A DNA stretch of 64,000 nucleotides. It comes from Erysipelatoclostridium sp. An173 (GTDB lineage Bacteria; Bacillota_I; Bacilli_A; Erysipelotrichales; Coprobacillaceae). Location of the stretch: NCBI RefSeq assembly GCF_002160495.1, contig NZ_NFKR01000009.1:1-64000 (forward strand), given 5' to 3'. This document shows, in pieces, positions 45,517-54,407 of the stretch. Both the position numbers and the translations under genes were made by a program. The number at the start of each line of letters is the position of its first letter. The first letter of the stretch is position 1. Below the pieces are notes generated by a model that saw only the letters and a list, made by a program, of their open reading frames with translations, searched no databases and had not been told where the DNA came from.

Positions 45517-46137
45517 ATGAAAAAATATCTTAAATCTTTTAAAAAAGCATTAATAGTCTCTTTAGCGATGTTCTTTATCTGCGGATTTGCATATCCGATG
45601 GTACTAACAGGAATTGCCCAGGTCATTTTTCCAGATCAAGCAAACGGAAGTCTTGTAGAAGTAGATAATAAAGTAATTGGTTCTGAGCTGGTTGGACAAG
45701 ATTTCACAGATGAAAGATTATTTCACTGTCGACCATCCGCATATGATTATAACACATATACAAAAGAGGAAGCAAAAAATGATGAATATACTGGACCAGC
45801 TTCTGGAAGCAATAACTATGCTCCTAGCAATCCAGAGCTAGAAAAAAGAATCAATGAAGATATTGAAAAATTTTTAGAAGAAAATCCAACAATATCTAAA
45901 GATGATATTCCTTCTGATATCATTACAGCTTCTGGATCAGGACTAGATCCACATATATCAGTAGACGCAGCGAATGTACAAATTGACAGAGTAGCTAACA
46001 ATACCGGAATTTCTAAAAAGAAAATACTGAATTTAATCAAAGAAAATACTGAAGAGAAATTTTTAGGAATTTTTGGTGAAGAAAAAGTAAATGTATTGAA
46101 ACTTAATCTATCTTTGATAAAAGAACTTAAAAAATAA
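45517..46137 (+). CDS. kdpC: Potassium-transporting ATPase, subunit C
   Basis: 206 residues. One N-terminal membrane helix (about 9-30), then the outer domain with GSELVGQDFTDERLFHCRPSA, SGSNNYAPSNP and the conserved SGSGLDPHIS. Ends the kdpFABC block before a strong terminator. ATG at 45517 follows TAGGAGG inside the overlap with kdpB downstream bases. Confidence 0.97.
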   Translation: MKKYLKSFKKALIVSLAMFFICGFAYPMVLTGIAQVIFPDQANGSLVEVDNKVIGSELVGQDFTDERLFHCRPSAYDYNTYTKEEAKNDEYTGPASGSNNYAPSNPELEKRINEDIEKFLEENPTISKDDIPSDIITASGSGLDPHISVDAANVQIDRVANNTGISKKKILNLIKENTEEKFLGIFGEEKVNVLKLNLSLIKELKK

Positions 46138-46181
46138 ATATTGGAAAAATCGATTTTAATAAAAATCGATTTTTCCAATAT
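46138..46181 (+). terminator. Terminator after kdpC
   Basis: Long stem of about 20 bp (ATTGGAAAAATCGATTTT and its complement) with a short loop, followed by TTATAGTTTT. It separates kdpFABC from kdpE. Confidence 0.85.
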
Positions 46182-46251
46182 TTATAGTTTTATATATTTT
46201 ATAGTTGTTTTATAGATGTTATAATAATCAGAAAAGGAGATAATAATATAT

Positions 46252-46980
46252 ATGAATAATGCAAAAATACTTGTTATAGAAGACGAAAGTGCAATTAGAA
46301 ATCTAATCTCTACTGCACTACAAACTAATGGATACAAAAACGATGTAGCACCTAATGGTTCTACTGCACTATTATCATTATCTACACAACAATATGACCT
46401 AGTTCTTTTAGATTTGGGCCTTCCAGATACTGATGGAATTGAGATAATAAAAAAGTACCGTACTTTTTCCACAACACCTATCATTGTTATTAGTGCTAGA
46501 AGTAATGATAACGACAAAATAATAGCTCTAGATGAAGGGGCAGACGATTATTTGACAAAACCATTCAACGTTGAAGAACTATTAGCAAGGGTACGTTCAA
46601 CTATTAGAAGAATACAATATTCTGAAACAAAAAAAACAGAAGAAGTGCGGTATTTTATTAATGGACAATTAAAAATTGATTATGTCTCTCAAACGGTATA
46701 CGTATCAGATGAGGAAATCCATTTGATGCCTATTGAATACAGTTTGTTATGTCTATTAGCAAAAAATGTTGGCAGAGTTTTAACCCACCGATATATTTTA
46801 GATAAAGTTTGGGTTAACTCAATCGAATCCGACCTATCATCATTAAGAGTTTATTTAACTTCACTTAGAAAAAAAATTGAAAAGAAAAGCAATGAAAAAT
46901 ATATTCAAACTCATATAGGTGTTGGTTATAAGATGGTATTAATTAAGCCAACAGATGCGGAAGTGAAAAATCATGAATAA
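46252..46980 (+). CDS. kdpE: KdpE response regulator
   Basis: 242 residues, OmpR family. Receiver domain with acidic pocket VIEDES and phospho-Asp in LVLLDLGLPDTDG; winged helix with the end IQTHIGVGYKMV. Its position directly before the KdpD-like kinase and after kdpFABC identifies it as KdpE, which activates kdp transcription. SD AAAAGGAGA. It overlaps the kinase gene by eight bases. Confidence 0.93.
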   Translation: MNNAKILVIEDESAIRNLISTALQTNGYKNDVAPNGSTALLSLSTQQYDLVLLDLGLPDTDGIEIIKKYRTFSTTPIIVISARSNDNDKIIALDEGADDYLTKPFNVEELLARVRSTIRRIQYSETKKTEEVRYFINGQLKIDYVSQTVYVSDEEIHLMPIEYSLLCLLAKNVGRVLTHRYILDKVWVNSIESDLSSLRVYLTSLRKKIEKKSNEKYIQTHIGVGYKMVLIKPTDAEVKNHE

Positions 46981-48928
46981 GAAAAAAAATATAATCGTAG
47001 TCTGCTTATCTGCTTCAAAATCAAATACTAAAGTAATAAAGACAGCTTTTCAATTAGCAGAAAATGAAAAAGCCAAATTAATGGGTGTTTATATATTTAA
47101 TCAAAAATATAAGTTAACCAATCACGAACAACAACAATTAGAAAAAAATTTAGAATTTGCTGAACAATCTGGTGCAGAAATTGAAATTATATATGCAGAT
47201 GATATAGCTAATCAAATCATTAGAATAGCGAATCTTTACAAAGCAAAAAAAATAGTCATCGGAAAAAATAATAAAGATAGAAAAATATTTACTCATTTTA
47301 GTCCTTTATATATTCAAATTTTAAACCAAGCTGAAGATATAGATATCCATATAGTTCCTGTTGATGCTAAAACAAAAATACCAAAAATTGAAAAAAATAA
47401 AAGAACTACATTGCAAGAATTCATGCTTTCTGCCTTCATTCTTCTAGTAAGTACAGTAATCGGATATTTCTTTTTTAAAATAGGTTTCCACGATTCTAAT
47501 ATCATTATGATTTATATTTTAGGAGTTTTCTTGATTGCAGTAATTACTTCAAGTAGAATTTGTAGTATTATGTCATCAATCATCAGCGTTATTCTATTTA
47601 ACTTTTGTTTCACATTTCCAACTATGAGTCTGTCCGTTCATGATTCGTCATACTTGATGACTTTTTTTGTCATGATTATTGTTGCTTTTTTCTCCAGTAC
47701 CTTAACAAGTCGTATTAAACAAAAAGCAACCCAGTATTCTGACATAGCATATATCTCAAAAATACTATTAGAAACAAATCAAACTTTACAAGAGCTTTCT
47801 TCAGAAAATGCTATTATTAATAGTGGATGTACAATATTATCAAAGTTATTAAATAGAGATATAATTTATTATCCTGTTAATAATAATGAATTACATGAAC
47901 CAACTTTTATCCCTGCAAAAAAGAAGTCTTCAATTGAAAAATATTTAACTTCTAATGAAAAAGGAGTAGTTCAGTGGGTGGCAATTCATAATAAACATGC
48001 CGGGGCAACAACACGGTATCTTCCAAATTCAAAATGTCTTTATTATGCAATTCGTAATAATAAGATTACTTACGGGGTTATAGGAATTAATTTAGATAAT
48101 GATCGGCTCACCTCAATTGAAAATAGAATTTTATTGGCTATTTTAGGAGAAATGACTTTATCATTAAATAATATAAGAAGTATAAAAGAAAAAAATGAAG
48201 CAATTTTACGTGTTAAAAACGAACAGCTTAGAGCCGATCTTTTACGATCAATTTCTCATGATTTGAGAACTCCTTTAACCTCAATTTACGGAAATGCTGA
48301 TATTTTATTAAATGATAATAATATGCTGAGCGATGAAAAAAAGAAAGTTTTATATGGAGATATATATGATGATGCATTGTGGTTATTTAATTTAGTTGAA
48401 AATCTTTTGTCAATTACAAAAATCGAAGATGGAAAAATGAAATTACGGATTGAGCCTCAGATGTTAGAGGAAGTAATTGAAACCGCATTAAAACATGTCA
48501 GTCGAAACAAAAAATACTATCAAATCCTAATAAACTTGAAAAATGAATATTTAATGGCCGATATGGATGCAAGATTAATTATTCAGGTTTTAATCAATAT
48601 CATTGATAATGCTATCAAATATACCCCTGTTGGTTCTTTGATTGAAATTATTGCATATCAAAAAGAAAAAACCGTATTTGTTGAAATCAGGGATAATGGC
48701 GACGGAATTCCAGATGAAGAAAAAACAAACGTCTTTGATAAATTTTATAGTTTAAATAAAACAGTCATCGACAGTAAAAAGAGTATTGGGTTAGGATTAT
48801 CATTATGTAAATCAATTATCGAAGCCCACGGTGGTACTATTTTCGTAACTGATAATCATCCTAAAGGAAGTATATTTACCTTCACCTTACCTGCCACTGA
48901 GATAACTATTGATAAAAACATTTTATAA
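46973..48928 (+). CDS. kdpD: KdpD-like histidine kinase lacking the N-terminal KdpD domain
   Basis: 651 residues. It begins directly with a USP domain (1-130) carrying SAS-X20-LMGVY (13-40), then four DUF4118 membrane helices (about 150-245), a GAF region (about 265-400), the HisKA box SISHDLRTPL (His429) and a C-terminal ATPase (NIIDNAIKYTP, DNGDGIPDEE, GLGLSLCKSI). The canonical KdpD nucleotide-binding domain (about 200 residues) is absent; a protein with that domain is encoded at 37020-38912. The pair therefore looks like a divided KdpD. Confidence 0.93.
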   Translation: MNKKKNIIVVCLSASKSNTKVIKTAFQLAENEKAKLMGVYIFNQKYKLTNHEQQQLEKNLEFAEQSGAEIEIIYADDIANQIIRIANLYKAKKIVIGKNNKDRKIFTHFSPLYIQILNQAEDIDIHIVPVDAKTKIPKIEKNKRTTLQEFMLSAFILLVSTVIGYFFFKIGFHDSNIIMIYILGVFLIAVITSSRICSIMSSIISVILFNFCFTFPTMSLSVHDSSYLMTFFVMIIVAFFSSTLTSRIKQKATQYSDIAYISKILLETNQTLQELSSENAIINSGCTILSKLLNRDIIYYPVNNNELHEPTFIPAKKKSSIEKYLTSNEKGVVQWVAIHNKHAGATTRYLPNSKCLYYAIRNNKITYGVIGINLDNDRLTSIENRILLAILGEMTLSLNNIRSIKEKNEAILRVKNEQLRADLLRSISHDLRTPLTSIYGNADILLNDNNMLSDEKKKVLYGDIYDDALWLFNLVENLLSITKIEDGKMKLRIEPQMLEEVIETALKHVSRNKKYYQILINLKNEYLMADMDARLIIQVLINIIDNAIKYTPVGSLIEIIAYQKEKTVFVEIRDNGDGIPDEEKTNVFDKFYSLNKTVIDSKKSIGLGLSLCKSIIEAHGGTIFVTDNHPKGSIFTFTLPATEITIDKNIL

Positions 48929-49115
48929 TTTTCTCTAAATAGCGATATTCACCATAATTAGTAAACAAAATATCTGTCTAGTTCTATCGTATTCCTTATA
49001 TGTTTTTCCAATTTATTGTATTTGGTTATTCAAATTGCGATAAATATTTTGAAGTTTTATAAGTGTATATAGTAACTTGAACTCTATAAATTTCTAATTC
49101 CAACCTCCTTGATAA

Positions 49116-49148
49116 CGAAATAAAAAGTACTTACCGTACTTTTTATTT
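49116..49148 (-). terminator. Terminator of spoIIE
   Basis: AAATAAAAAGTAC / GTACTTTTTATTT stem with T-rich tail on the minus strand, overlapping the spoIIE stop. Confidence 0.85.
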
Positions 49149-51344
49149 CACGTCATTTTCAATAATTTTAATTACAATTATACTAATATCATCTAAATTA
49201 TTTTCATTTAAAACCTGATCCATTAAGTAAGTAGCTATTTCTTGAGGATGCTTATTTTCTAATAATGCTATATTATCAGATATAATTTTTTCAAAATTAC
49301 TCCCAGCACCATCACTAGACATAATAATTAAATCATTATTAAATAATGGCATTTCATAACTAACCATTTTTAACTTAGATACTACTCCCACTGGTAAAGT
49401 ATGAGATGTAATTTTTTCTACCACGCTACCTCTAATATGATAACTTGGATTAGCGCCATATTTAATCATTTTCATTCTAGCATTTGCAAGATTAATATTA
49501 CATAAATCTAATGTTGTAAAAACATCATTACGATTTTTTATTTTTAATAACGAATTAACCGAATCAATAGTATCTTTCAAACCAATGCCATTTAATATCA
49601 GCTTTGATAAAACTTCCAACGTTAGCTTACTTTCACTAGCAGCTACTTTACCTTGACCCATACCATCACTTAAAGCTAAATAATGCATATTATTTTGATG
49701 AAATACACTAAAAGAATCGCCACAATACATTGGTTCTAAAGAATATTGCTGGATCCCATATTGTAAAGAATAATTTTGCTGATGTTTTAAAATTAAAGAT
49801 GTGTAACCTAGATAATGCATAGTATCTTTAATCGATACCACCTCTAGTTTTTCATTTAAATATCCTTCAATAATTGGAATCAATTCTTCAACAACTTCTT
49901 CTTTACTAATATCCATCAACCCAATTTCTAAAGTATAGCAATGCATCGATATTTGATGACGATATAAATATGTAATATTAAATTGATAGCCTAATAAATG
50001 TTCTTTTAAACTATCATCACTTAATGGTGTTTGTTCTAATGAACTACTAAAATTATTAAAAACATCACTTAACAATGAAAATTCATAAAATAAATCTTTT
50101 TTTAAATGAAAGTTTTCCTGATTAATTCTTTTGATCTTATCATAACTTTCTTTATATTCATTAACAGCGCTTATAAACCGGTCAGGATTAATGCAATTTT
50201 GTTCAATATATTTTAAATCATCTTCACTATAACTACTTTTAAATCCCTTATTGATCAGCTTACCTAATCTACTTACATTTCCATCACGATAAAAACATAA
50301 ATCCCTGCTAGGACAACGGCTGCAAACATCTTCATAGACATATCCCACAAACTCACCAATATTTACATCACGATTAGCTTCTTGAAAAATATCAGTTAAT
50401 TGTTTAAACAAAGAGGCGAATGTATTGGCTTTTTGAATCAGTTTATTGCGACTAGTTACATTTTTATACTCCTCGCTTAGTACTTTTGGCTTTTTCTTAA
50501 AGCTTGGAATAAATAGAAACAACGCTGCACTGACAACAATAACAAAGCTATGATAAAAATAATCATAGGTAATAAAAAACGGCAATATTAAATGACTTAA
50601 CAAATACTCTGTTGAACATATTAACTTATTTTCCGGTTTATACATAAAGAATATACTAAAGGGAAGGATTAATGATAATATCTCATCTTTTAATAAAGAA
50701 TTCATAAACATCAAGACAATTGATATATATAAAATTGTGGGCATTGTATTATTTATACCTAGATAATAAACACTAAGTAATAAATAAAATCTTAATAATA
50801 TCATTGTATAAACTTGATTAACTTCAATTAAAGAAGTAATAGCTAACATTATCATTACTGATAAAATCATCATTCTTTTGTTTGTATAAACCTCTATCGT
50901 ATTATGGACAAAGAGAGGGATTACTTCTAGGTAAAGCAAGCTATGTAAGATAGTAAAGGATAATATAACTAACATTTCAATATAACTATACTGATATATA
51001 TATAGAAAAATTAAACTTACCAAAGCAATTATCAGGGCTAAATATTTACTTTTGATAAATTTTAGATACATCATCACTTGCATTAAAACGACACTAGTAA
51101 GGGAGACTATCAATAACATGTAATTATCGTTTGTCAAATATGATATTAGGGCTATTGCTATCATATATGCAATTATACTAGGATATCCACACGCAAAAGA
51201 TATTACTAGCATGGGCAGGACAAAACAAAGTGATGTATCGTATATTTTTACTAAACCTAGAAGGAGGGTCAGTCCAAAGATTGATAGATACGTCAATTTA
51301 TTACTCTTTATTTTTTCTTTTGCCTTCGATACTGTCAAATCCAT
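49143..51344 (-). CDS. spoIIE: Stage II sporulation protein E
   Basis: 733 residues. About ten membrane helices (1-300), a central region (340-480) with a Cys-rich motif CSRCPSRDLCFYR, and a C-terminal PP2C phosphatase with Asp motifs ALSDGMGQGKVA and IIMSSDGAG. SpoIIE dephosphorylates SpoIIAA to activate sigma-F and also acts in the asymmetric septum, so the host is likely a spore former. The ATG at 51344 follows GAGGTG; the longer frame to 51413 is not supported. Confidence 0.95.
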   Translation of the reverse strand: MDLTVSKAKEKIKSNKLTYLSIFGLTLLLGLVKIYDTSLCFVLPMLVISFACGYPSIIAYMIAIALISYLTNDNYMLLIVSLTSVVLMQVMMYLKFIKSKYLALIIALVSLIFLYIYQYSYIEMLVILSFTILHSLLYLEVIPLFVHNTIEVYTNKRMMILSVMIMLAITSLIEVNQVYTMILLRFYLLLSVYYLGINNTMPTILYISIVLMFMNSLLKDEILSLILPFSIFFMYKPENKLICSTEYLLSHLILPFFITYDYFYHSFVIVVSAALFLFIPSFKKKPKVLSEEYKNVTSRNKLIQKANTFASLFKQLTDIFQEANRDVNIGEFVGYVYEDVCSRCPSRDLCFYRDGNVSRLGKLINKGFKSSYSEDDLKYIEQNCINPDRFISAVNEYKESYDKIKRINQENFHLKKDLFYEFSLLSDVFNNFSSSLEQTPLSDDSLKEHLLGYQFNITYLYRHQISMHCYTLEIGLMDISKEEVVEELIPIIEGYLNEKLEVVSIKDTMHYLGYTSLILKHQQNYSLQYGIQQYSLEPMYCGDSFSVFHQNNMHYLALSDGMGQGKVAASESKLTLEVLSKLILNGIGLKDTIDSVNSLLKIKNRNDVFTTLDLCNINLANARMKMIKYGANPSYHIRGSVVEKITSHTLPVGVVSKLKMVSYEMPLFNNDLIIMSSDGAGSNFEKIISDNIALLENKHPQEIATYLMDQVLNENNLDDISIIVIKIIENDVK

Positions 51345-51495
51345 TTCATTCACCTCATAAACAAGATTATAAAGAGTGGTTGTTAAATAATTTGTCATTT
51401 TTTTAATTATCAATAAAATATATTTATATTGTTGTTATGAAAAAGAATGATAAGATGTTATACTATATTTATTATAAGTAAAGGTGGTTAAAAAA

Positions 51496-52014
51496 ATGAA
51501 TTTTGATGATGTAAAAGCAAAATATCGACGAAAAAATAAAATTCTATTTTCACGTGAAAGTCTTTGCTTACAAGAACTGATAGCTTTAATTTGTAAACAA
51601 AAACATCGAACAATTGTTATGTGGATATTACAGTGGGCTAATCAAACCGCCGATATTTTAAACAAGCGTTACCCTGATGAAGAAAGATTTAATAATGCTA
51701 TTGTTCAATCAACTAGATGGGCAATGGGTAAAATAAAAATGTCTATTGCTAAAAAAGCAATTTTAGACTGTCATAAGGTTGCTAAAGAAATCGATGATCC
51801 TATCGATATTGCTTTATGTCATGCAATCGGGCAAGCTTGTTCTAGTGTTCATGTTGAAACCCATGCTATTGGTTTTGTATTTTATGATTTAACCGCATTA
51901 GTTTTAGAATTAGGAATTGATAATTTTGAAGCTGCTGCTAGTAATAAAATCGAACAATATATAAATACATTAAAATTATGGGAAAGTGAAATTGATAATT
52001 ACTCAGGTCCTTAG
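51496..52014 (+). CDS. Imm-5-like domain protein
   Basis: 172 residues, all helical, resembling Imm-5-like putative immunity proteins: LILQWANQTADILNKRYPDE is preceded by LCLQELIALICKQ, and ARW/AHAIG-type repeats follow (STRWAMGKIKMSIAKKAI, ALCHAIGQACSSVHVETHAIG). No toxin gene is adjacent, so an immunity role is not supported by context. ATG at 51496 follows AGGTGG. Confidence 0.65.
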   Translation: MNFDDVKAKYRRKNKILFSRESLCLQELIALICKQKHRTIVMWILQWANQTADILNKRYPDEERFNNAIVQSTRWAMGKIKMSIAKKAILDCHKVAKEIDDPIDIALCHAIGQACSSVHVETHAIGFVFYDLTALVLELGIDNFEAAASNKIEQYINTLKLWESEIDNYSGP

Positions 52015-52047
52015 GCCTCATTTTTACTTAATGATAATAAAATAAAT

Positions 52048-52098
52048 AAAGAATTATTTATCGCTAACAAAAAAGCTGATAAATAATTCTTTTTCTTT
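52048..52098. terminator. Bidirectional terminator between convergent genes
   Basis: Perfect 15-bp stem AAAGAATTATTTATC / GATAAATAATTCTTT with T runs on both strands, serving the Imm-5-like and PrsW-like genes. Confidence 0.85.
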
Positions 52099-52102
52099 AT
52101 TT

Positions 52103-53326
52103 TTATTGATTTTTTATTTCTTGTAACTCTTTTTCTCTAGCTAGTTTTGCATATTGAGAAACTTGCCGTAATCCGGCGTTTAATAAAACTAGAACTGTTA
52201 CAATTGCAATAAATGTCAATACCCATTGAACTAAATAAATTTCACTTCCAAATGTTATTGGCATATCCCAAATTGCATGTAAAACAATCGCCAACAATAA
52301 GAATTTTAAGAACTGACCATTTAAAATATGGTTGCTATTTAATTGCTCTTCTTTTTTAGCTACGATCAAACCAACGCCAGCAATCGCTGTCCAAGTAATA
52401 TGGCATCCAAATGATAAAATTGAACGTAACCATAAAATATCCAACATTACACTTGCTTGGCCACCACTACCAACAAAAGCATTAAATGCATAACCAGCAG
52501 TTTCAAATACCGCAAAGCCAGCCCCAACACAGGCACCAATAAGCATACCATTTAAAATATATTTAGTATTTTTACGTGATACATAAAAAACTACTACTGC
52601 AATTTTTCCTACTTCTTCAACAATTCCAACTAAAATTGCACCTAAGTAATCTAATTGTTCAACTCTAATTATTTCATATAAAATCAATGTACAGATAAGT
52701 GATAAAGCACCACCAACAAAAAACATCGTAATAACGTCAAAAATACTAATATTTCTAGGGACATTCACTTCCCAGAAAAATATTAATGCTGAAAATGGAA
52801 CCATTAAGGCACCAATAAAAATCGCCCCTGGAATAGCATTAGTATTATAAAAATTATTGACCATTACAAACAAAGCAATAAAGACAATTAAAAACATAAT
52901 AAACACTCGAGAATATAGCCATGGTTTAGGCCAGCTAGAAACCATTTGTGATTCTCTTGGAGTTGTATACTTAGTACCACTGATAAACATTTCTTCGCGT
53001 TCTTCAACAGTGTGTTTTTTAAATACCTCTGAAAACAACTCTTTCAATTTAATTTCTACTTTTCCTTGCTCTCCTGTCATGCTATTAATTGTAGAAGTAA
53101 AATTGTCTAACCCTTTTTTTAAAATATTCTCCCCATTGTTATTTGGATAGTTGTTTAATCTTGCTCCACAACCAGAGCAAAATGCAACATTGCCAGTATA
53201 TGGCTTTCCACATCTAAAGCAATATTGAACCTTTTTTTCTTCAACTACATTTTCATGTCCACAATATCTGCAAAACCGAGCGTTTGGGTCAATTGGTTGA
53301 CCGCAATTTTGACATCTCTTTTCCAT
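52103..53326 (-). CDS. PrsW-like intramembrane protease with zinc-ribbon head
   Basis: 407 residues. Two zinc ribbons at the N-terminus (CQNCGQPIDPNARFCRYCG; CFRCGKPYTGNVAFCSGCG), then a soluble linker and seven to eight membrane helices. The PrsW glutamate motif is visible as GIVEEVGKIAVV, with further conserved residues in VGAGFAVFETAGYAFNA and SFGCHITWTAIAG. PrsW proteins are glutamic intramembrane proteases that cut anti-sigma factors; the substrate here is unknown. Confidence 0.88.
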   Translation of the reverse strand: MEKRCQNCGQPIDPNARFCRYCGHENVVEEKKVQYCFRCGKPYTGNVAFCSGCGARLNNYPNNNGENILKKGLDNFTSTINSMTGEQGKVEIKLKELFSEVFKKHTVEEREEMFISGTKYTTPRESQMVSSWPKPWLYSRVFIMFLIVFIALFVMVNNFYNTNAIPGAIFIGALMVPFSALIFFWEVNVPRNISIFDVITMFFVGGALSLICTLILYEIIRVEQLDYLGAILVGIVEEVGKIAVVVFYVSRKNTKYILNGMLIGACVGAGFAVFETAGYAFNAFVGSGGQASVMLDILWLRSILSFGCHITWTAIAGVGLIVAKKEEQLNSNHILNGQFLKFLLLAIVLHAIWDMPITFGSEIYLVQWVLTFIAIVTVLVLLNAGLRQVSQYAKLAREKELQEIKNQ

Positions 53327-53384
53327 AAATCCGCCTCTTTTACCTAAAATTTATTTTATTATAGCACATTTATGTATTATTTTA

Positions 53385-53413
53385 CAAAAAAACACCAGTT
53401 TTTAACTGATGTT
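53385..53413 (-). terminator. Terminator of the GNAT gene
   Basis: AACATCAGTT / AACTGGTGTT stem, TTTTTTT on the minus strand. Confidence 0.85.
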
Positions 53414-53419
53414 ATAATA

Positions 53420-53914
53420 TTATAATTCTAATTTAAAACTAATATCCCCTAATATTCGAGAACTGTCATATTGTTTAAAATCAAATCTCTTCAACAAACG
53501 AATTGAACGATAATTATCATCGTATACATGGGCAAAAACAAATTGAAAATGATATTCATCTTTCAAAATCTGTAATATTTTCTTTAATGTCTCAGTCGCA
53601 TAACCATGATCCCAGTATAAACTATCAAACGTATATCCAATTGTAACACAAGAAGAATCCATTACATCTAAATAGAAATCTCCTATCATTTCATTAGTTT
53701 CTTTTAAAATTATTGCTAACTGATAACTGCCAATATCACCATTAAAAGGATGTTCAAGACAATACTCTATTCTTTTCACTGCTTTTTTATATGGATAACG
53801 CCACCATGATTGATAAAAAGCTACTTCTTTTTTATTTCGATATTCACTCATTCTTTTAGCATCATCTAATTGTAATTCCCGTATCAATAACCGTTGTGTT
53901 TCTACCGCTTCCAT
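53420..53914 (-). CDS. GNAT N-acetyltransferase, RimJ/RimL type
   Basis: 164 residues from the ATG at 53914, which follows GGAGTGACTTG; longer starts up to 53989 are possible. Typical opening VETQRLLIRELQLDDAKRM, then IGDFYLDVMDSS, the acetyl-CoA loop DHGYATETLKKIL and NYRSIRLLKRFDFKQ. Acceptor unknown (ribosomal protein N-terminus or antibiotic-like amine). Confidence 0.9.
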   Translation of the reverse strand: MEAVETQRLLIRELQLDDAKRMSEYRNKKEVAFYQSWWRYPYKKAVKRIEYCLEHPFNGDIGSYQLAIILKETNEMIGDFYLDVMDSSCVTIGYTFDSLYWDHGYATETLKKILQILKDEYHFQFVFAHVYDDNYRSIRLLKRFDFKQYDSSRILGDISFKLEL

Positions 53915-54052
53915 CAAGTCACTCCATTCTTTTTTATCATACACCAACATTTTAACTAATACAATTAGTTTATACTGTTTATTAGACAACTTATAAATAA
54001 TTAAAGAAATATCTGTTAATCAATCTTTTTATCAAATTTCATCTAATTAATA

Positions 54053-54106
54053 AAAAAGAGATTTCTTATTTGCTGATAGATTGCACAATTCTCGAAATCT
54101 CTTTTT
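54053..54106 (-). terminator. Terminator with a large loop after the nitrous-oxide-promoter-like gene
   Basis: Perfect 13-bp stem AAAAAGAGATTTC / GAAATCTCTTTTT around a 28-base loop, followed by T on the minus strand. Confidence 0.7.
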
Positions 54107-54116
54107 AACTACTAGA

Positions 54117-54407
54117 TTACTTTATTTTAGTTTTAATTGTATTTATCATATGCTTAATTGCAATAACTGGATGTTTATAGATCATTCTAGGTCCCGCATA
54201 TTTCATGACCATTTTAATTTGTTGACGATAAACAGGACCATAACAATGAATAGGACAACTTGAACAAAATGTTTTTTCTTCTTTACGAGGGCAATGATCA
54301 ATTCGCTTATAAGCATATTCTTTTAGTGTTGAAAGATCTTCACCATGTCCTTTTTCATATATTTCAATCATTATTGTAATTAACTTTTTTTCTTGTTCTA
54401 TTGTCAT
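54117..54407 (-). CDS. Nitrous oxide-stimulated promoter family protein
   Basis: 96 residues. The family signature is intact: RIDHCPRKEEKTFCSSCPIHCYGPVYRQQIKMVMKYAGPRMI followed by HPVIAIKHMI. Four cysteines could bind a metal. The name comes from an induction study and gives no function. It follows the CydC-like gene by a single base and is likely co-transcribed. Confidence 0.9.
   Translation of the reverse strand: MTIEQEKKLITIMIEIYEKGHGEDLSTLKEYAYKRIDHCPRKEEKTFCSSCPIHCYGPVYRQQIKMVMKYAGPRMIYKHPVIAIKHMINTIKTKIK

Noticed and set aside
51345-51495. Spo0A box upstream of spoIIE
   Set aside because: Only an imperfect TTTGTCATT is present; one short, mismatched site in AT-rich DNA is not enough.
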